Shown here: positions 1-9,019 of the stretch, in pieces
Numbering within the stretch: the stretch's first letter is position 1
Layout: each line of letters begins with the position of its first letter
NCBI GenBank assembly: GCA_964636655.1
Contig: CAZWTK010000004.1
Coordinates: 1-64,000, forward strand
Direction: 5' to 3'
Origin: Fen-549 sp964636655
GTDB lineage: Bacteria; Actinomycetota; Thermoleophilia; Gaiellales; Gaiellaceae
DNA length: 64,000 nt
The notes under the pieces: model-generated
What the model was told of the DNA's origin: nothing
The model's database searches: none
Seen by the model: the letters and a program-made list of their open reading frames with translations, nothing else
Made by a program: the position numbers and the translations under genes

Positions 1-582
1 CAGCGCCCGGGCCAGTACCGCCGCACCGTTCAGCAACACCGGATCGCCGTGCGATACGAGAATGCGCTCGATCGGTAGGTCGAGAAACGGCCGCAGATGC
101 GACCTCAGTTCTGTCTGCGTAATACCCGCCGGAAGCCAGGACTCCGGGCAGAGCCGAACCTCGCCGCCCGGGGCGCCGATGATGCGATCGCCGGGAATCA
201 GCGCCCGCCGCTCGGGCAGCCAGAAGATCGTCTCACCGGCTCCGCGCACGACGAACGACTCGACGCCACGCGGCAGGCTCTTCTTCGCCCTCGAGACGGA
301 TGCTCCGTAACGTTCCACGAGGGCGGAACGGCTGCGGCGGTGCCAGCGAACCGTCGTGAGCACGGCGACCGGCCGACCCGCAACTCGCTCGTCGGCCCAC
401 TCCCAGAACGGATCCGGATCGGGTGGCAGCAGCGGATCGAAGAAGACGGCCGCACCCACGGTCTCGTACAGGACGGAGCCAACATCCCGCCCCCAGTCGC
501 CGGCGCTTCCGGCCGGAGCGTTCGGCTTCCAGTCGGGGTGGGGCGCCGTCCAACGCCAAAGACCCGGCGCGATCTCGATCAT
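1..582 (-). CDS. Metallo-beta-lactamase-like protein, C-terminus cut by window edge
   Basis: Open frame of 194 codons read from an ATG at 582 to the left edge without a stop, so the gene is partial. The N-terminus (MIEIAPGLWRW) and the order of segments resemble small MBL-fold hydrolases: a strand LTTVRWHRRSR where the family has its metal-binding HxHxDH, then a strand with FFVVRG-type hydrophobics, ALIPGDRII (the usual Asp-containing strand) and ILVSHGDPV near the end (the usual late His). The canonical HxHxDH is not intact: one His in VRWHRRS is followed by Arg-Arg-Ser. It may therefore be a non-catalytic or altered-metal member. It is divergent from the downstream MFS gene. Family assignment is by inspection only. 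Confidence 0.55.
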   Translation of the reverse strand, partial: MIEIAPGLWRWTAPHPDWKPNAPAGSAGDWGRDVGSVLYETVGAAVFFDPLLPPDPDPFWEWADERVAGRPVAVLTTVRWHRRSRSALVERYGASVSRAKKSLPRGVESFVVRGAGETIFWLPERRALIPGDRIIGAPGGEVRLCPESWLPAGITQTELRSHLRPFLDLPIERILVSHGDPVLLNGAAVLARAL

Positions 583-763
583 CGGAGAGAGAGTACTCGA
601 ACGGCCCTACACAATCGCACTAAAAGCGTTGGTAGCAGGCGAGTCAGATCGGGGTAGGAAATCGCTCGGGCGAGCCTGCACGTCGATCGCCTGTTTCATA
701 ATCGGCGGGTCCGCGCGCGTCCGGCCGAATCAGGCCGGGGCTCGAAGCAAGCAGCAGGAGACG

Positions 764-2278
764 ATGGGGACAGGCCAGGACAAACCGAAACCGAAGCTCG
801 AAGCCTCGATCAGGCTCGCTCGCAAGGCGGCCAAGGCCGGGTCGGAGCAGCTCTCAGACACGCTCGGCGGTTCGCTCCGAACGAGAGTCATCGTCGTGCT
901 CGCGGCGATTCTCGCGTTGAGCAGCGCCGACGTAGTCACCGTCGGCGCCTCGGCCACGCATCTGCGCAGCGACCTGTCGATCAACAACACCGACATCGGC
1001 CTGCTGGTGGCCGCCTCCTCGCTCGTCGGAGCGCTGGCCAGCGTGCCCTTCGGCGTGCTGGCAGACAGGGTTCGACGAACGCTCACGCTTGCGGTGGCGA
1101 TCGTCTTTTGGGGAGTGGCGATGGTCTGGAGCTCCACCGCTTCGAGCTTCGGCGAGCTCCTGCTCACGCGCCTGTTTTTAGGCTCGGTGACCGCCGCGGC
1201 CGGACCGCTCGTGGCGTCGCTTGTTGGTGACTACTTCGCCGGGTCGGAGCGCGGGCGTATCTACGGCTTCATCCTGAGCGGCGAGTTGCTCGGCGCCGGC
1301 TTCGGCTTCGCCGTCACCGGCGACATCGCCGCGCTGTCCTGGCGGCTCGCCTTCTTCGTTCTCGCCATCCCCGCTTTCGTGCTGGCCTGGGCAGTAGTGC
1401 GCCTTCCCGAGCCGGCGCGCGGAGGACGGGGAGCGCTTGCTCCCGAGCCGGGCACGGCGGCCGCTCGAGCGGCGCATCGCGCCGCAAAAACGCAACCTGC
1501 CGGCGATGAGCCGCACGCGACCGACGCCCAGTTGATCGTGCGCGAGCACAGCATCGCTCCCGACCCCGCGCTGATCCTGCGCGGTGACATCAGCCGGATG
1601 AGCCTGGCGGCGGCGGTTCGGCACGTGCTTCGCGTACGCACGAACGTCGTGCTGATCGCGTCCAGCGCGCTTGGCTACTTCTTCCTGTCCGGAGTCGAGA
1701 TCTTCGGCGTCGAGTTCGTCAAGGGCCAGTACGGCATCGGGCAGGTGACGGCGAACGGTCTCCTGCTCATCGTCGGGGTCGGCGCGATCGCCGGCGTGTT
1801 GATCGGCGGCACACTGAGCGACTCCTTACTGCGTCGGCGCCACCTCAACGCCCGCATCACTGTAAGCGCGCTCGCAGCGACCGCCACGATCGTGCTCTTC
1901 ATTCCCGCCGTCATCACGCGCAGCGCCGGCTCAGCTCTCCCCTACCTGCTCTTTGCCGCGCTCGCGCTCTCGGCCCAGAACCCACCTCTCGATGCGGCTC
2001 GCCTGGACATCATGCCGCCGCGCCTGTGGGGACGAGCCGAATCGGTGCGCACTCTCGTACGCGCCGTCGCGGTGGCGCTCGCGCCGCTGATCTTCGGCGC
2101 CACGTCGGACTACGTCTTCGGCGGCGGCCGTTCGGGCCTGCAGTGGACGTTTGGCGTAATGCTCATACCGCTGGCCGTAAGCGCGTACCTGCTTTTCAGG
2201 GCGCGGCGCACGTACGCGGGCGACGTCGCCTCCGCGGCCGCGTCGGCGGCTCGAAACCCTTCCAGTTCTTTGCACTGA
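764..2278 (+). CDS. MFS transporter
   Basis: A 504-residue membrane protein of the major facilitator superfamily. A basic, Lys-rich cytoplasmic N-terminus of about 45 residues precedes twelve predicted hydrophobic segments in two halves. The loop between TM2 and TM3 carries the MFS motif A equivalent (GVLADRVRR). A long Ala/Pro/Arg-rich central loop separates the halves. The open frame extends upstream, but the ATG at 764 is preceded by GCAGGAG at good spacing, and the upstream residues look non-coding, so I start here. The substrate is unknown. It stands alone, 165 bases before trpB2. The length is slightly above the usual 400-450 because of the N-terminus and central loop. Confidence 0.85.
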   Translation: MGTGQDKPKPKLEASIRLARKAAKAGSEQLSDTLGGSLRTRVIVVLAAILALSSADVVTVGASATHLRSDLSINNTDIGLLVAASSLVGALASVPFGVLADRVRRTLTLAVAIVFWGVAMVWSSTASSFGELLLTRLFLGSVTAAAGPLVASLVGDYFAGSERGRIYGFILSGELLGAGFGFAVTGDIAALSWRLAFFVLAIPAFVLAWAVVRLPEPARGGRGALAPEPGTAAARAAHRAAKTQPAGDEPHATDAQLIVREHSIAPDPALILRGDISRMSLAAAVRHVLRVRTNVVLIASSALGYFFLSGVEIFGVEFVKGQYGIGQVTANGLLLIVGVGAIAGVLIGGTLSDSLLRRRHLNARITVSALAATATIVLFIPAVITRSAGSALPYLLFAALALSAQNPPLDAARLDIMPPRLWGRAESVRTLVRAVAVALAPLIFGATSDYVFGGGRSGLQWTFGVMLIPLAVSAYLLFRARRTYAGDVASAAASAARNPSSSLH

Positions 2279-2430
2279 GGCCGCCCGCGACCTGGAAAAC
2301 CTCGAGGCTCACACCGATCAGCGAGCCGGGCCGACCGACCAAGCCGCCGCAAGCGTTCGGAGCGTCGGCGACGGGCGCTGGCCGTCTCGCCAAGTCGCCT
2401 CTCCCTGCTCCCAGCCTGCGCCCAAGGCGC

Positions 2431-2436
2431 TATGCT
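2431..2436 (+). promoter_or_regulatory. Putative -10 box for leaderless trpB2
   Basis: TATGCT ends seven bases before the trpB2 ATG, so transcription would begin at or next to the start codon. No Shine-Dalgarno sequence is visible. The same TATGCT-to-ATG spacing recurs before the deacetylase at 16015. Inferred from sequence only. Confidence 0.4.
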
Positions 2437-2443
2437 CGCGCGC

Positions 2444-3811
<1,368 letters not shown>

Positions 3812-3822
3812 TCCGGTTCGTG

Positions 3823-3856
3823 CGAAGGAGCGGGCGCGCAGGCGTCCGCTCCTTCG
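3823..3856 (+). terminator. Hairpin terminator after trpB2
   Basis: A perfect 11-bp stem (CGAAGGAGCGG with CCGCTCCTTCG) and a 12-base loop start 12 bases after the trpB2 stop. No long T-tract follows. It lies between convergent genes and could act in both directions. Confidence 0.6.
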
Positions 3857-3885
3857 ACCTCGCCCCGGGATGGATTCCCCTCGGA

Positions 3886-4242
3886 CTACGCGGCCAGCGC
3901 GCCCGCGCCGGCCGAAAGCGCCATCTGCGTGAGGTACACGGTCGGGCCCAGCGCGTTGTCGAGCGCCTGCCGAACTCTGCCGCGAATCTCCGGGTTTCGC
4001 TCGAGCAACTTCATCGTCTGGCCGGGGCCGCTCAGAATGAGCCTGACCGGTTGAAGGTCCTCGCGCAGCGGATAGGTTCCGCTCGCGGGGACGACCTCGA
4101 GCCTACAGCAGGCCAAACAGGTAGCCGCATCGTTCTCGTGCGTACTGTCCAGCCACTCGAGTGCCGTCTCGTAGACCGTGGCGGTATCGGGGAGTGCGAT
4201 CGACGTAGTGGCGTCACGCCTATGAAGAGCTATAGCTCGCAT
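3886..4242 (-). CDS. Small hypothetical protein
   Basis: A 118-residue frame whose residue composition looks like a soluble protein: a start MRAIALHRRDATTS, a Cys pair segment CLACCRLEV near the middle, and an Ala/Gly-rich hydrophobic C-terminus. I do not recognise the family. It sits between the trpB2 terminator and a flavodoxin gene on the same strand, with about 80 bases between them. The closely spaced cysteines might bind metal, but nothing else supports that. No clear ribosome binding site is visible. It is a gene on composition and context only. Confidence 0.5.
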   Translation of the reverse strand: MRAIALHRRDATTSIALPDTATVYETALEWLDSTHENDAATCLACCRLEVVPASGTYPLREDLQPVRLILSGPGQTMKLLERNPEIRGRVRQALDNALGPTVYLTQMALSAGAGALAA

Positions 4243-4321
4243 GGGTAAGTAATCGGTTACCGGCGGCGAAACGGGATACCCGCTCTGCGTCTACCCACCT
4301 CGCTCGAATGGGTCAGACCCG

Positions 4322-4810
4322 TCACCGAGCAGAAAGGCCGCGAACCACCTCATCAGCCCAGTTTTCGATCGCTTTCCAGTCGCGTGCGTCCGCCGCCGGC
4401 ATGCGCTTGAACGGGAAGCTGAGCTTGCTCGGATCGATCACGCCGCCGAAAACGGCGGTCGAGAAAGGGTGGACTTCGGGCACGTTGTCGAGCGCTCGCG
4501 CCAGCTCGGCGCTCGCACTCTCGAGTGCCTCGGGCTCGCCGCTCGTCGGCCCCATGGCGAAGACGGCAAGCGGCAGCGAGGCCAGCTCCAGCCGACGGCG
4601 CTTCAGCAACCTGCGGGCATCCTTGTGCCAGCGCCCCATGTAGAGCGCGCCCCCGAGCACGACCGCTTGGAAGCGATCGAGACTCTTGACTTCGCGGGCG
4701 GGACTGATCTCGACTTCGATCCCGCTCTGGCGAATGACGCGCGCTACGTCGGCCGCAACCTCGCGAGTCGATCCGCGCTTGGTCGCGTAGGCAACGAGTA
4801 CATTGATCAT
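4322..4810 (-). CDS. Flavodoxin-domain protein
   Basis: A 162-residue flavodoxin fold protein of the HemG/protoporphyrinogen-oxidase-like or general flavodoxin group. The FMN phosphate loop is YATKRGSTREVA at the N-terminus, and the later VVLGGALYMGRWHKDAR segment matches the flavin-ring loop of this group. It should bind FMN in the cytoplasm and carry out an electron transfer or quinone-linked dehydrogenation whose substrate cannot be read here. The start at MINVLVAY is chosen because GAGAGGGGG lies about eight bases upstream; a longer frame adds eight residues. It is divergent from the glutaredoxin-like gene. Confidence 0.8.
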   Translation of the reverse strand: MINVLVAYATKRGSTREVAADVARVIRQSGIEVEISPAREVKSLDRFQAVVLGGALYMGRWHKDARRLLKRRRLELASLPLAVFAMGPTSGEPEALESASAELARALDNVPEVHPFSTAVFGGVIDPSKLSFPFKRMPAADARDWKAIENWADEVVRGLSAR

Positions 4811-4903
4811 GGGAGTCCCCCTCTCGGCCGCCACTCGTGAGTCGCTTGAGATTAGCGAGTCACGAGAATATCTTCGATAGGTTCGACCAGGGAGGTGTCC
4901 ACC

Positions 4904-5194
4904 ATGCCGCTAAAGCTGCACCGTTGCTCCATGACGTGACTGAAGATCGGCGCCCACCCTTGCTGGCGCGTCGAGAAGGCGCTGAACGAGGCAGGCGTCG
5001 AGCACGAGGTTGTAAGGGGTCCCGTGAGCCGGTCGAAGCGCGACCCGATCGTCGCGCTCAGCGGTCAGAACCTCTACCCGGTGATCGAGTTCGAAGACGG
5101 CCGCACCTACCGCAAGGAGTCGAGGAACATGGCCGCACGTATCCGGGCCGGGAAGCTGTTGGAGGCACCGACGACGCGAGACGCGGCTTCGTAG
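4904..5194 (+). pseudogene. Glutaredoxin/GST-N-like protein interrupted by in-frame TGA
   Basis: A 96-residue thioredoxin-fold reading frame with one internal TGA at codon 12 (4937-4939). The frame begins MPLKLHRCSMT, then TGA, then LKIGAHPCWRVEKALNEAG, and ends with YPVIEFEDG...RKESRNMAARIRAG, the typical glutaredoxin/GST-N-like C-terminal half. An excellent Shine-Dalgarno (GGGAGGTG) lies seven bases before the ATG, so the gene was, or is, translated. TGA may replace a Trp codon by one base change (TGG to TGA). Alternatives are a sequencing error, stop readthrough or selenocysteine: a 5-bp stem (GCGCC/GGCGC, 4950-4969) begins ten bases after the TGA. No selenocysteine machinery is in the window, so nonsense mutation or error is likeliest. 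Confidence 0.6.
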
Positions 5195-5208
5195 ACCCGG
5201 GGGACGCA

Positions 5209-8145
5209 CTACCTGATCGTGAAGCCCAGCCGCTTGCTGTTGGTATCGGCGACAAGCCGTACCTGATAGTGGCCGGCCGCAATCGGCTCCCGCGCGAAGA
5301 GAGCCTTGGCCGTCAGAGTATGAGCGCCGTGAAAATCGCCGACTTTCTTGCCGCGCCGCAAGACCTTCCACCTCTTGCCATCTTTTCGCGAGAGCACGTA
5401 ACGGAATGTCCCGCAGGGACGATCGAAGCGGTAGACGATCTTGACGCTCCTCGCCTGGCCGCGCTCGAACACGATCTGGCTCAGGTTGGCAGAGGCGATC
5501 CTGCCGAAGCGCACATCGTTGTCGACTATCCTGAGCGTCGACGTGTGCGAGCGAGCGAGAACGGCGCCGGAAGACGATCTCGAAAGCCTGAGATACAGCC
5601 GCTCCACCGGCTCGTGGATCTTGTCGTCTACGGTTGGAACTGTAACCGTCTTCGAGCGTTGGCCCGGGCCGAAGCGAATCCTCCGCGAGACGATGGCGAA
5701 ATCGAAAGCCGCCCTCGCCGCTCGACCGACGGTCGCGAAGCTGGCGGAGGCCGAGGTTTCCGTGTTACCGCTACGCCTGATCGTGATCCGCGCGCCTCGA
5801 CCCTCTCGCACTTTGTAGTTGGAGCGGGAGAAGGCGATGGTAGAAGGGAGCGGGGTCGAGCTGACCGCCCTTTGCGCGTCTATGCGACCGTAGCCGTACC
5901 GGTCGCTGTGCCCGTGCGCGTCGTAGGCGGCGAGCCCGGGGCTGACCTTGTCGGCCGATGTTTCCAGGATCCGACGCACCCTGGTCGCCGTCAGCCCCGG
6001 GTTTCGAGACAGTACGAGGCCGGCGACACCGGCCGTGAGCGGCGCCGACGAGGAGGTGCCGCCAAAGTCCGAGAAGTAGTCGCCGGGGGCGTAGCCGGCC
6101 GATCCGGTTCGATCGGTGGTCACGATCGCATCCGTCAGGCCGCCGCCGCTGCTCGGCACAACCAGGTCGAGCTCCGGGCCGAACTGGCTGTAGGCGGCCC
6201 GGCAGTCGAAGTTCGTACTCGCTCCGACGGCGATCGCTTGCGGGAAGGCGGCCGGATATGCCAGGCCCGTCTGGGGAACGCCTGCGTACATGTCCCCGTC
6301 ATCCGACCACTCCCAGCTCCCGTCGTTGCCCTTGTCGACCCAGAGCCGAAGCCCGTCGAGAGGCAAGTACTCCGAGCCGCCGTTGATCCCCATGAACTCG
6401 GCCGCCTCGCTCGATACAAAGGCGAGGAAATCGATGTTGCCCTCCTCGTAGATGGTCTTCACCACTTCGATATACGTCTGCTGATCGTTTGAGATCTTCC
6501 CGGCCTTGGCCGCGTGCGACCAGCAGCGGCCTTCGTCGGCGTACGCCGCGTCGCTGACGAGCGACCAGGATGCGCCTCCGTCACCGCCGCTCGACCAGCC
6601 CGATGGAAGGCTCGAGCCACTCTGCTCGAAGTTCCGTATATCGCCGTCCGGGAAGCGCACCCAGGCGAGCCAGGCGCTATCGGCGCCGACGTCGAGACCG
6701 TCGCTCGAATCCTTGGAGTAAACCCACCTGAACCGGTAGGTGCCCGGAGGGAGGCCCGCAAGCGTGTAGTGGAGGTATCCCGAGCCGGTGTTACCGGAGG
6801 CGGCGACGACAACCGCGCCCTTGCCGCCACGGCCAATTGTCAGCGCGTACTGAAGAGCGAACTGGAGCACGGCGCTCGGTACGGTTCCGCCCCAACTGAT
6901 GTTGAGAACGTCGGCCATCGTGCCGGCGTAGACGATGGCGTCGGCCAGTGACGAGTCGGTCGCCCAGGACTCTTCACTGGAGATCTTGACCGGAAGAATC
7001 GTGCACTTCGGGCAGACTCCCGAGATGCCTACGGCATTGTCGGCGCGCGCGGCCGCCACGCCGGCCACCGCAGTGCCGTGATTGTCGCCGTACTCGTCGT
7101 TGCCGCCGGGGTCTACGTTCTTGTTGTTCGCCACGAAGTTCCAGCCGTGCACGTCGTCGACATATCCGTTGGCGTCGTCGTCGAGGCCGTTGCCCGGGAT
7201 CTCGCGGGGATTGGTGTAGATGTTCGCGGCCAGGTCGGGATGAGAGCGCTGCACGCCGTCGTCGACGACTGCGATCGTGACTCGTCTGCTGCCCTTCTCC
7301 AGATCCCAGGCGCCGGCCAGACGAGCATCGGCGCCTACGGTTCCGCCTTTCTGACCGCTGTTGTCCAGGTACCACTGCTCCGTGAAGAGCGGGTCGCCGG
7401 CGAGATAATCCTTCTGCAGCTCCTGGACGAAGTTTGGCTCGGCCCAGTCGACCAGACCGCTCCGGTAGAGCCTGCGGGAGACGGTGAGAGGATCGGTCTT
7501 CTTGGGCTCGATCAGCCGCAACACGTACACACCGGAAGCCCTGGCGACCTCGCGGGCGACCGTCAGACCGCGGGCAAAGAGCGCCTCCCTGGCCCGGGCG
7601 GATGCGCGACCCTGCTTCAGGTGCGCGACGACCTCGTCGGTTAAGAGCAGACGACTGCCGCGCGCCGAATCAGTCCAGACGGGATAGGCGAAGTCCACTC
7701 TTTTCTGCGCCCTCAGGCGGGCGAGCGAGCGGCTCATGGCCGCGTTCGAGCCATCACCGAGGCTGACGCGAGAGAGGTCGCGGCCCCGCAGTCTCGAGGC
7801 CCGGCTGAGCCGAGCCGGCGAAGCCAGGCTCAAAGCGAGCTTCCTCCCGGCCACCCGCGCCGCCTGCGCAGAAAAGCGGACGCTCAGCTCGCTACGAGAT
7901 CTCTCCAGCCAAACCGGCTTGCCGTCGTAGTAGTAGAAGGCTCGGGTCGTGCTCGTACTCTTCTCGGCTTCGACCAGCGACACAAGCGGACGGGCCTGTT
8001 TCGGCCTCGAGAACGACTGCAAGCGCGAGTCGAAGCCGCCCGGCGGTACGTCCGCCCGGCCGGCGCCCAGAAGCGGAGTCGCAACCGCGACGAAGACGAG
8101 CGCTGCGGCGCCGGTCCCAACCATGACCGAACGTCTCGCAACCAT
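5209..8145 (-). CDS. Secreted S8 subtilisin-like protease with Calx-beta domain
   Basis: A 978-residue exported protease. A signal segment (VMVGTGAAALVFVAVATPLL) is followed by a pro-region and an S8 domain with Asp near residue 296 (IAVVDDGVQRSHPDL), His near 357 (DNHGTAVAGVAA) and Ser near 699 (GGTSSSAPLTAGVAG). About 160 residues rich in Gly, Trp and Asp are inserted between the ASGN strand and the catalytic Ser, probably a beta-sandwich. One Calx-beta domain follows (about 769-878). A C-terminal module with a GKRWKVLRRGK core matches the end of the protease at 9020-12268. The start is set by GGGAGAG upstream of MVARRS. Its natural substrates are unknown. It is divergent from msrB. Confidence 0.88.
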   Translation of the reverse strand: MVARRSVMVGTGAAALVFVAVATPLLGAGRADVPPGGFDSRLQSFSRPKQARPLVSLVEAEKSTSTTRAFYYYDGKPVWLERSRSELSVRFSAQAARVAGRKLALSLASPARLSRASRLRGRDLSRVSLGDGSNAAMSRSLARLRAQKRVDFAYPVWTDSARGSRLLLTDEVVAHLKQGRASARAREALFARGLTVAREVARASGVYVLRLIEPKKTDPLTVSRRLYRSGLVDWAEPNFVQELQKDYLAGDPLFTEQWYLDNSGQKGGTVGADARLAGAWDLEKGSRRVTIAVVDDGVQRSHPDLAANIYTNPREIPGNGLDDDANGYVDDVHGWNFVANNKNVDPGGNDEYGDNHGTAVAGVAAARADNAVGISGVCPKCTILPVKISSEESWATDSSLADAIVYAGTMADVLNISWGGTVPSAVLQFALQYALTIGRGGKGAVVVAASGNTGSGYLHYTLAGLPPGTYRFRWVYSKDSSDGLDVGADSAWLAWVRFPDGDIRNFEQSGSSLPSGWSSGGDGGASWSLVSDAAYADEGRCWSHAAKAGKISNDQQTYIEVVKTIYEEGNIDFLAFVSSEAAEFMGINGGSEYLPLDGLRLWVDKGNDGSWEWSDDGDMYAGVPQTGLAYPAAFPQAIAVGASTNFDCRAAYSQFGPELDLVVPSSGGGLTDAIVTTDRTGSAGYAPGDYFSDFGGTSSSAPLTAGVAGLVLSRNPGLTATRVRRILETSADKVSPGLAAYDAHGHSDRYGYGRIDAQRAVSSTPLPSTIAFSRSNYKVREGRGARITIRRSGNTETSASASFATVGRAARAAFDFAIVSRRIRFGPGQRSKTVTVPTVDDKIHEPVERLYLRLSRSSSGAVLARSHTSTLRIVDNDVRFGRIASANLSQIVFERGQARSVKIVYRFDRPCGTFRYVLSRKDGKRWKVLRRGKKVGDFHGAHTLTAKALFAREPIAAGHYQVRLVADTNSKRLGFTIR

Positions 8146-8415
8146 CTCGCTCTCCCGTCTCTCCTCGCGACCTCCGGTGCGAGCTTGCTCGCTGCGGCCG
8201 GCGAGAAGGCCCTGCCGCAACGTTCTCAAATCGAGATAAAGATCCCGTAAAGCGCCGTTTCAAGGGCATTTACGCTCTGCGTCGATCGCGCCGTTACGCT
8301 TCGAGCCCACTGGGAACAGACAGCTAGTAGTCCACGTTTGAGCCCGTAAAGGATTTGGACAGATAACGACGACCGAACCTCCGCGCTGTATAGGCGCAGA
8401 TGGAAGATTGGGTGA

Positions 8416-8889
8416 GTGAAGATGGCTTTGCGAAAAAGGGCCGGGGCGGAACTGAAGGAGAGTCTGACGCCGCAGCAGTACGCAGTCGCCTGCGAGGGCG
8501 GTACCGAGCCGCCGTTCCGAAACGAGTACTGGAACAACCACGAGCCGGGAGTTTACGTCGACATCGTCTCCGGCAAGCCGCTGTTCAGCTCCACCAACAA
8601 ATTCGACTCGGGCACCGGCTGGCCGAGCTTCACACGGCCGATCGACGAGAGCGAGATCGTCGAGCGCAGCGATCGCTCGTTCGGGATGAGGCGTACCGAG
8701 GTTCGCAGCTCGGAGGCTAATTCGCACCTGGGTCACGTGTTCCCGGACGGGCCGGAGCCGACCGGGCTGCGCTACTGCATCAACTCGGCGTCACTTCGCT
8801 TCATCCCGCTCGAGCGGTTGGAGGAAGAGGGCTACGGCGAGTTCCGCGCGCTCTTCGAAACGGAAGCGACGGGCGAAGCGGAGCACTGA
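8416..8889 (+). CDS. msrB: Peptide-methionine (R)-S-oxide reductase
   Basis: A 157-residue MsrB that reduces the R epimer of methionine sulfoxide in proteins. The signature blocks are GTEPPFRNEYW, SGTGWPSFTRP and RYCINSASLRF, the last carrying the catalytic Cys. The zinc-binding CxxC pairs of many MsrB proteins are absent, and the usual resolving-Cys position reads SGTGW, so this is the zinc-free type that depends on another thiol for recycling. The start is GTG at 8416 or ATG at 8422; the ribosome binding site does not decide. It is flanked by two secreted protease genes, with msrA on the far side of the second. Confidence 0.92.
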   Translation: MKMALRKRAGAELKESLTPQQYAVACEGGTEPPFRNEYWNNHEPGVYVDIVSGKPLFSSTNKFDSGTGWPSFTRPIDESEIVERSDRSFGMRRTEVRSSEANSHLGHVFPDGPEPTGLRYCINSASLRFIPLERLEEEGYGEFRALFETEATGEAEH

Positions 8890-9019
8890 GGCGCTTTCGC
8901 CGGTGGCAAGAGATCGGCCCGCGTCCTGCCGGCAGGCGGCAGAGGCGGCGAACGGCCGCGTCTCTGCTCTACGCTCGCCCTGAGCCCGCGGAGGGCGCTC
9001 TCGAGCCCGCGCTATGCGC

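Noticed and set aside
4950..4969. Bacterial SECIS element downstream of the TGA in the glutaredoxin-like gene
   Set aside because: Only a 5-bp stem with a 10-base loop, no bulged-U or GU-loop features, and no selenocysteine genes in the window. Kept only as an alternative.
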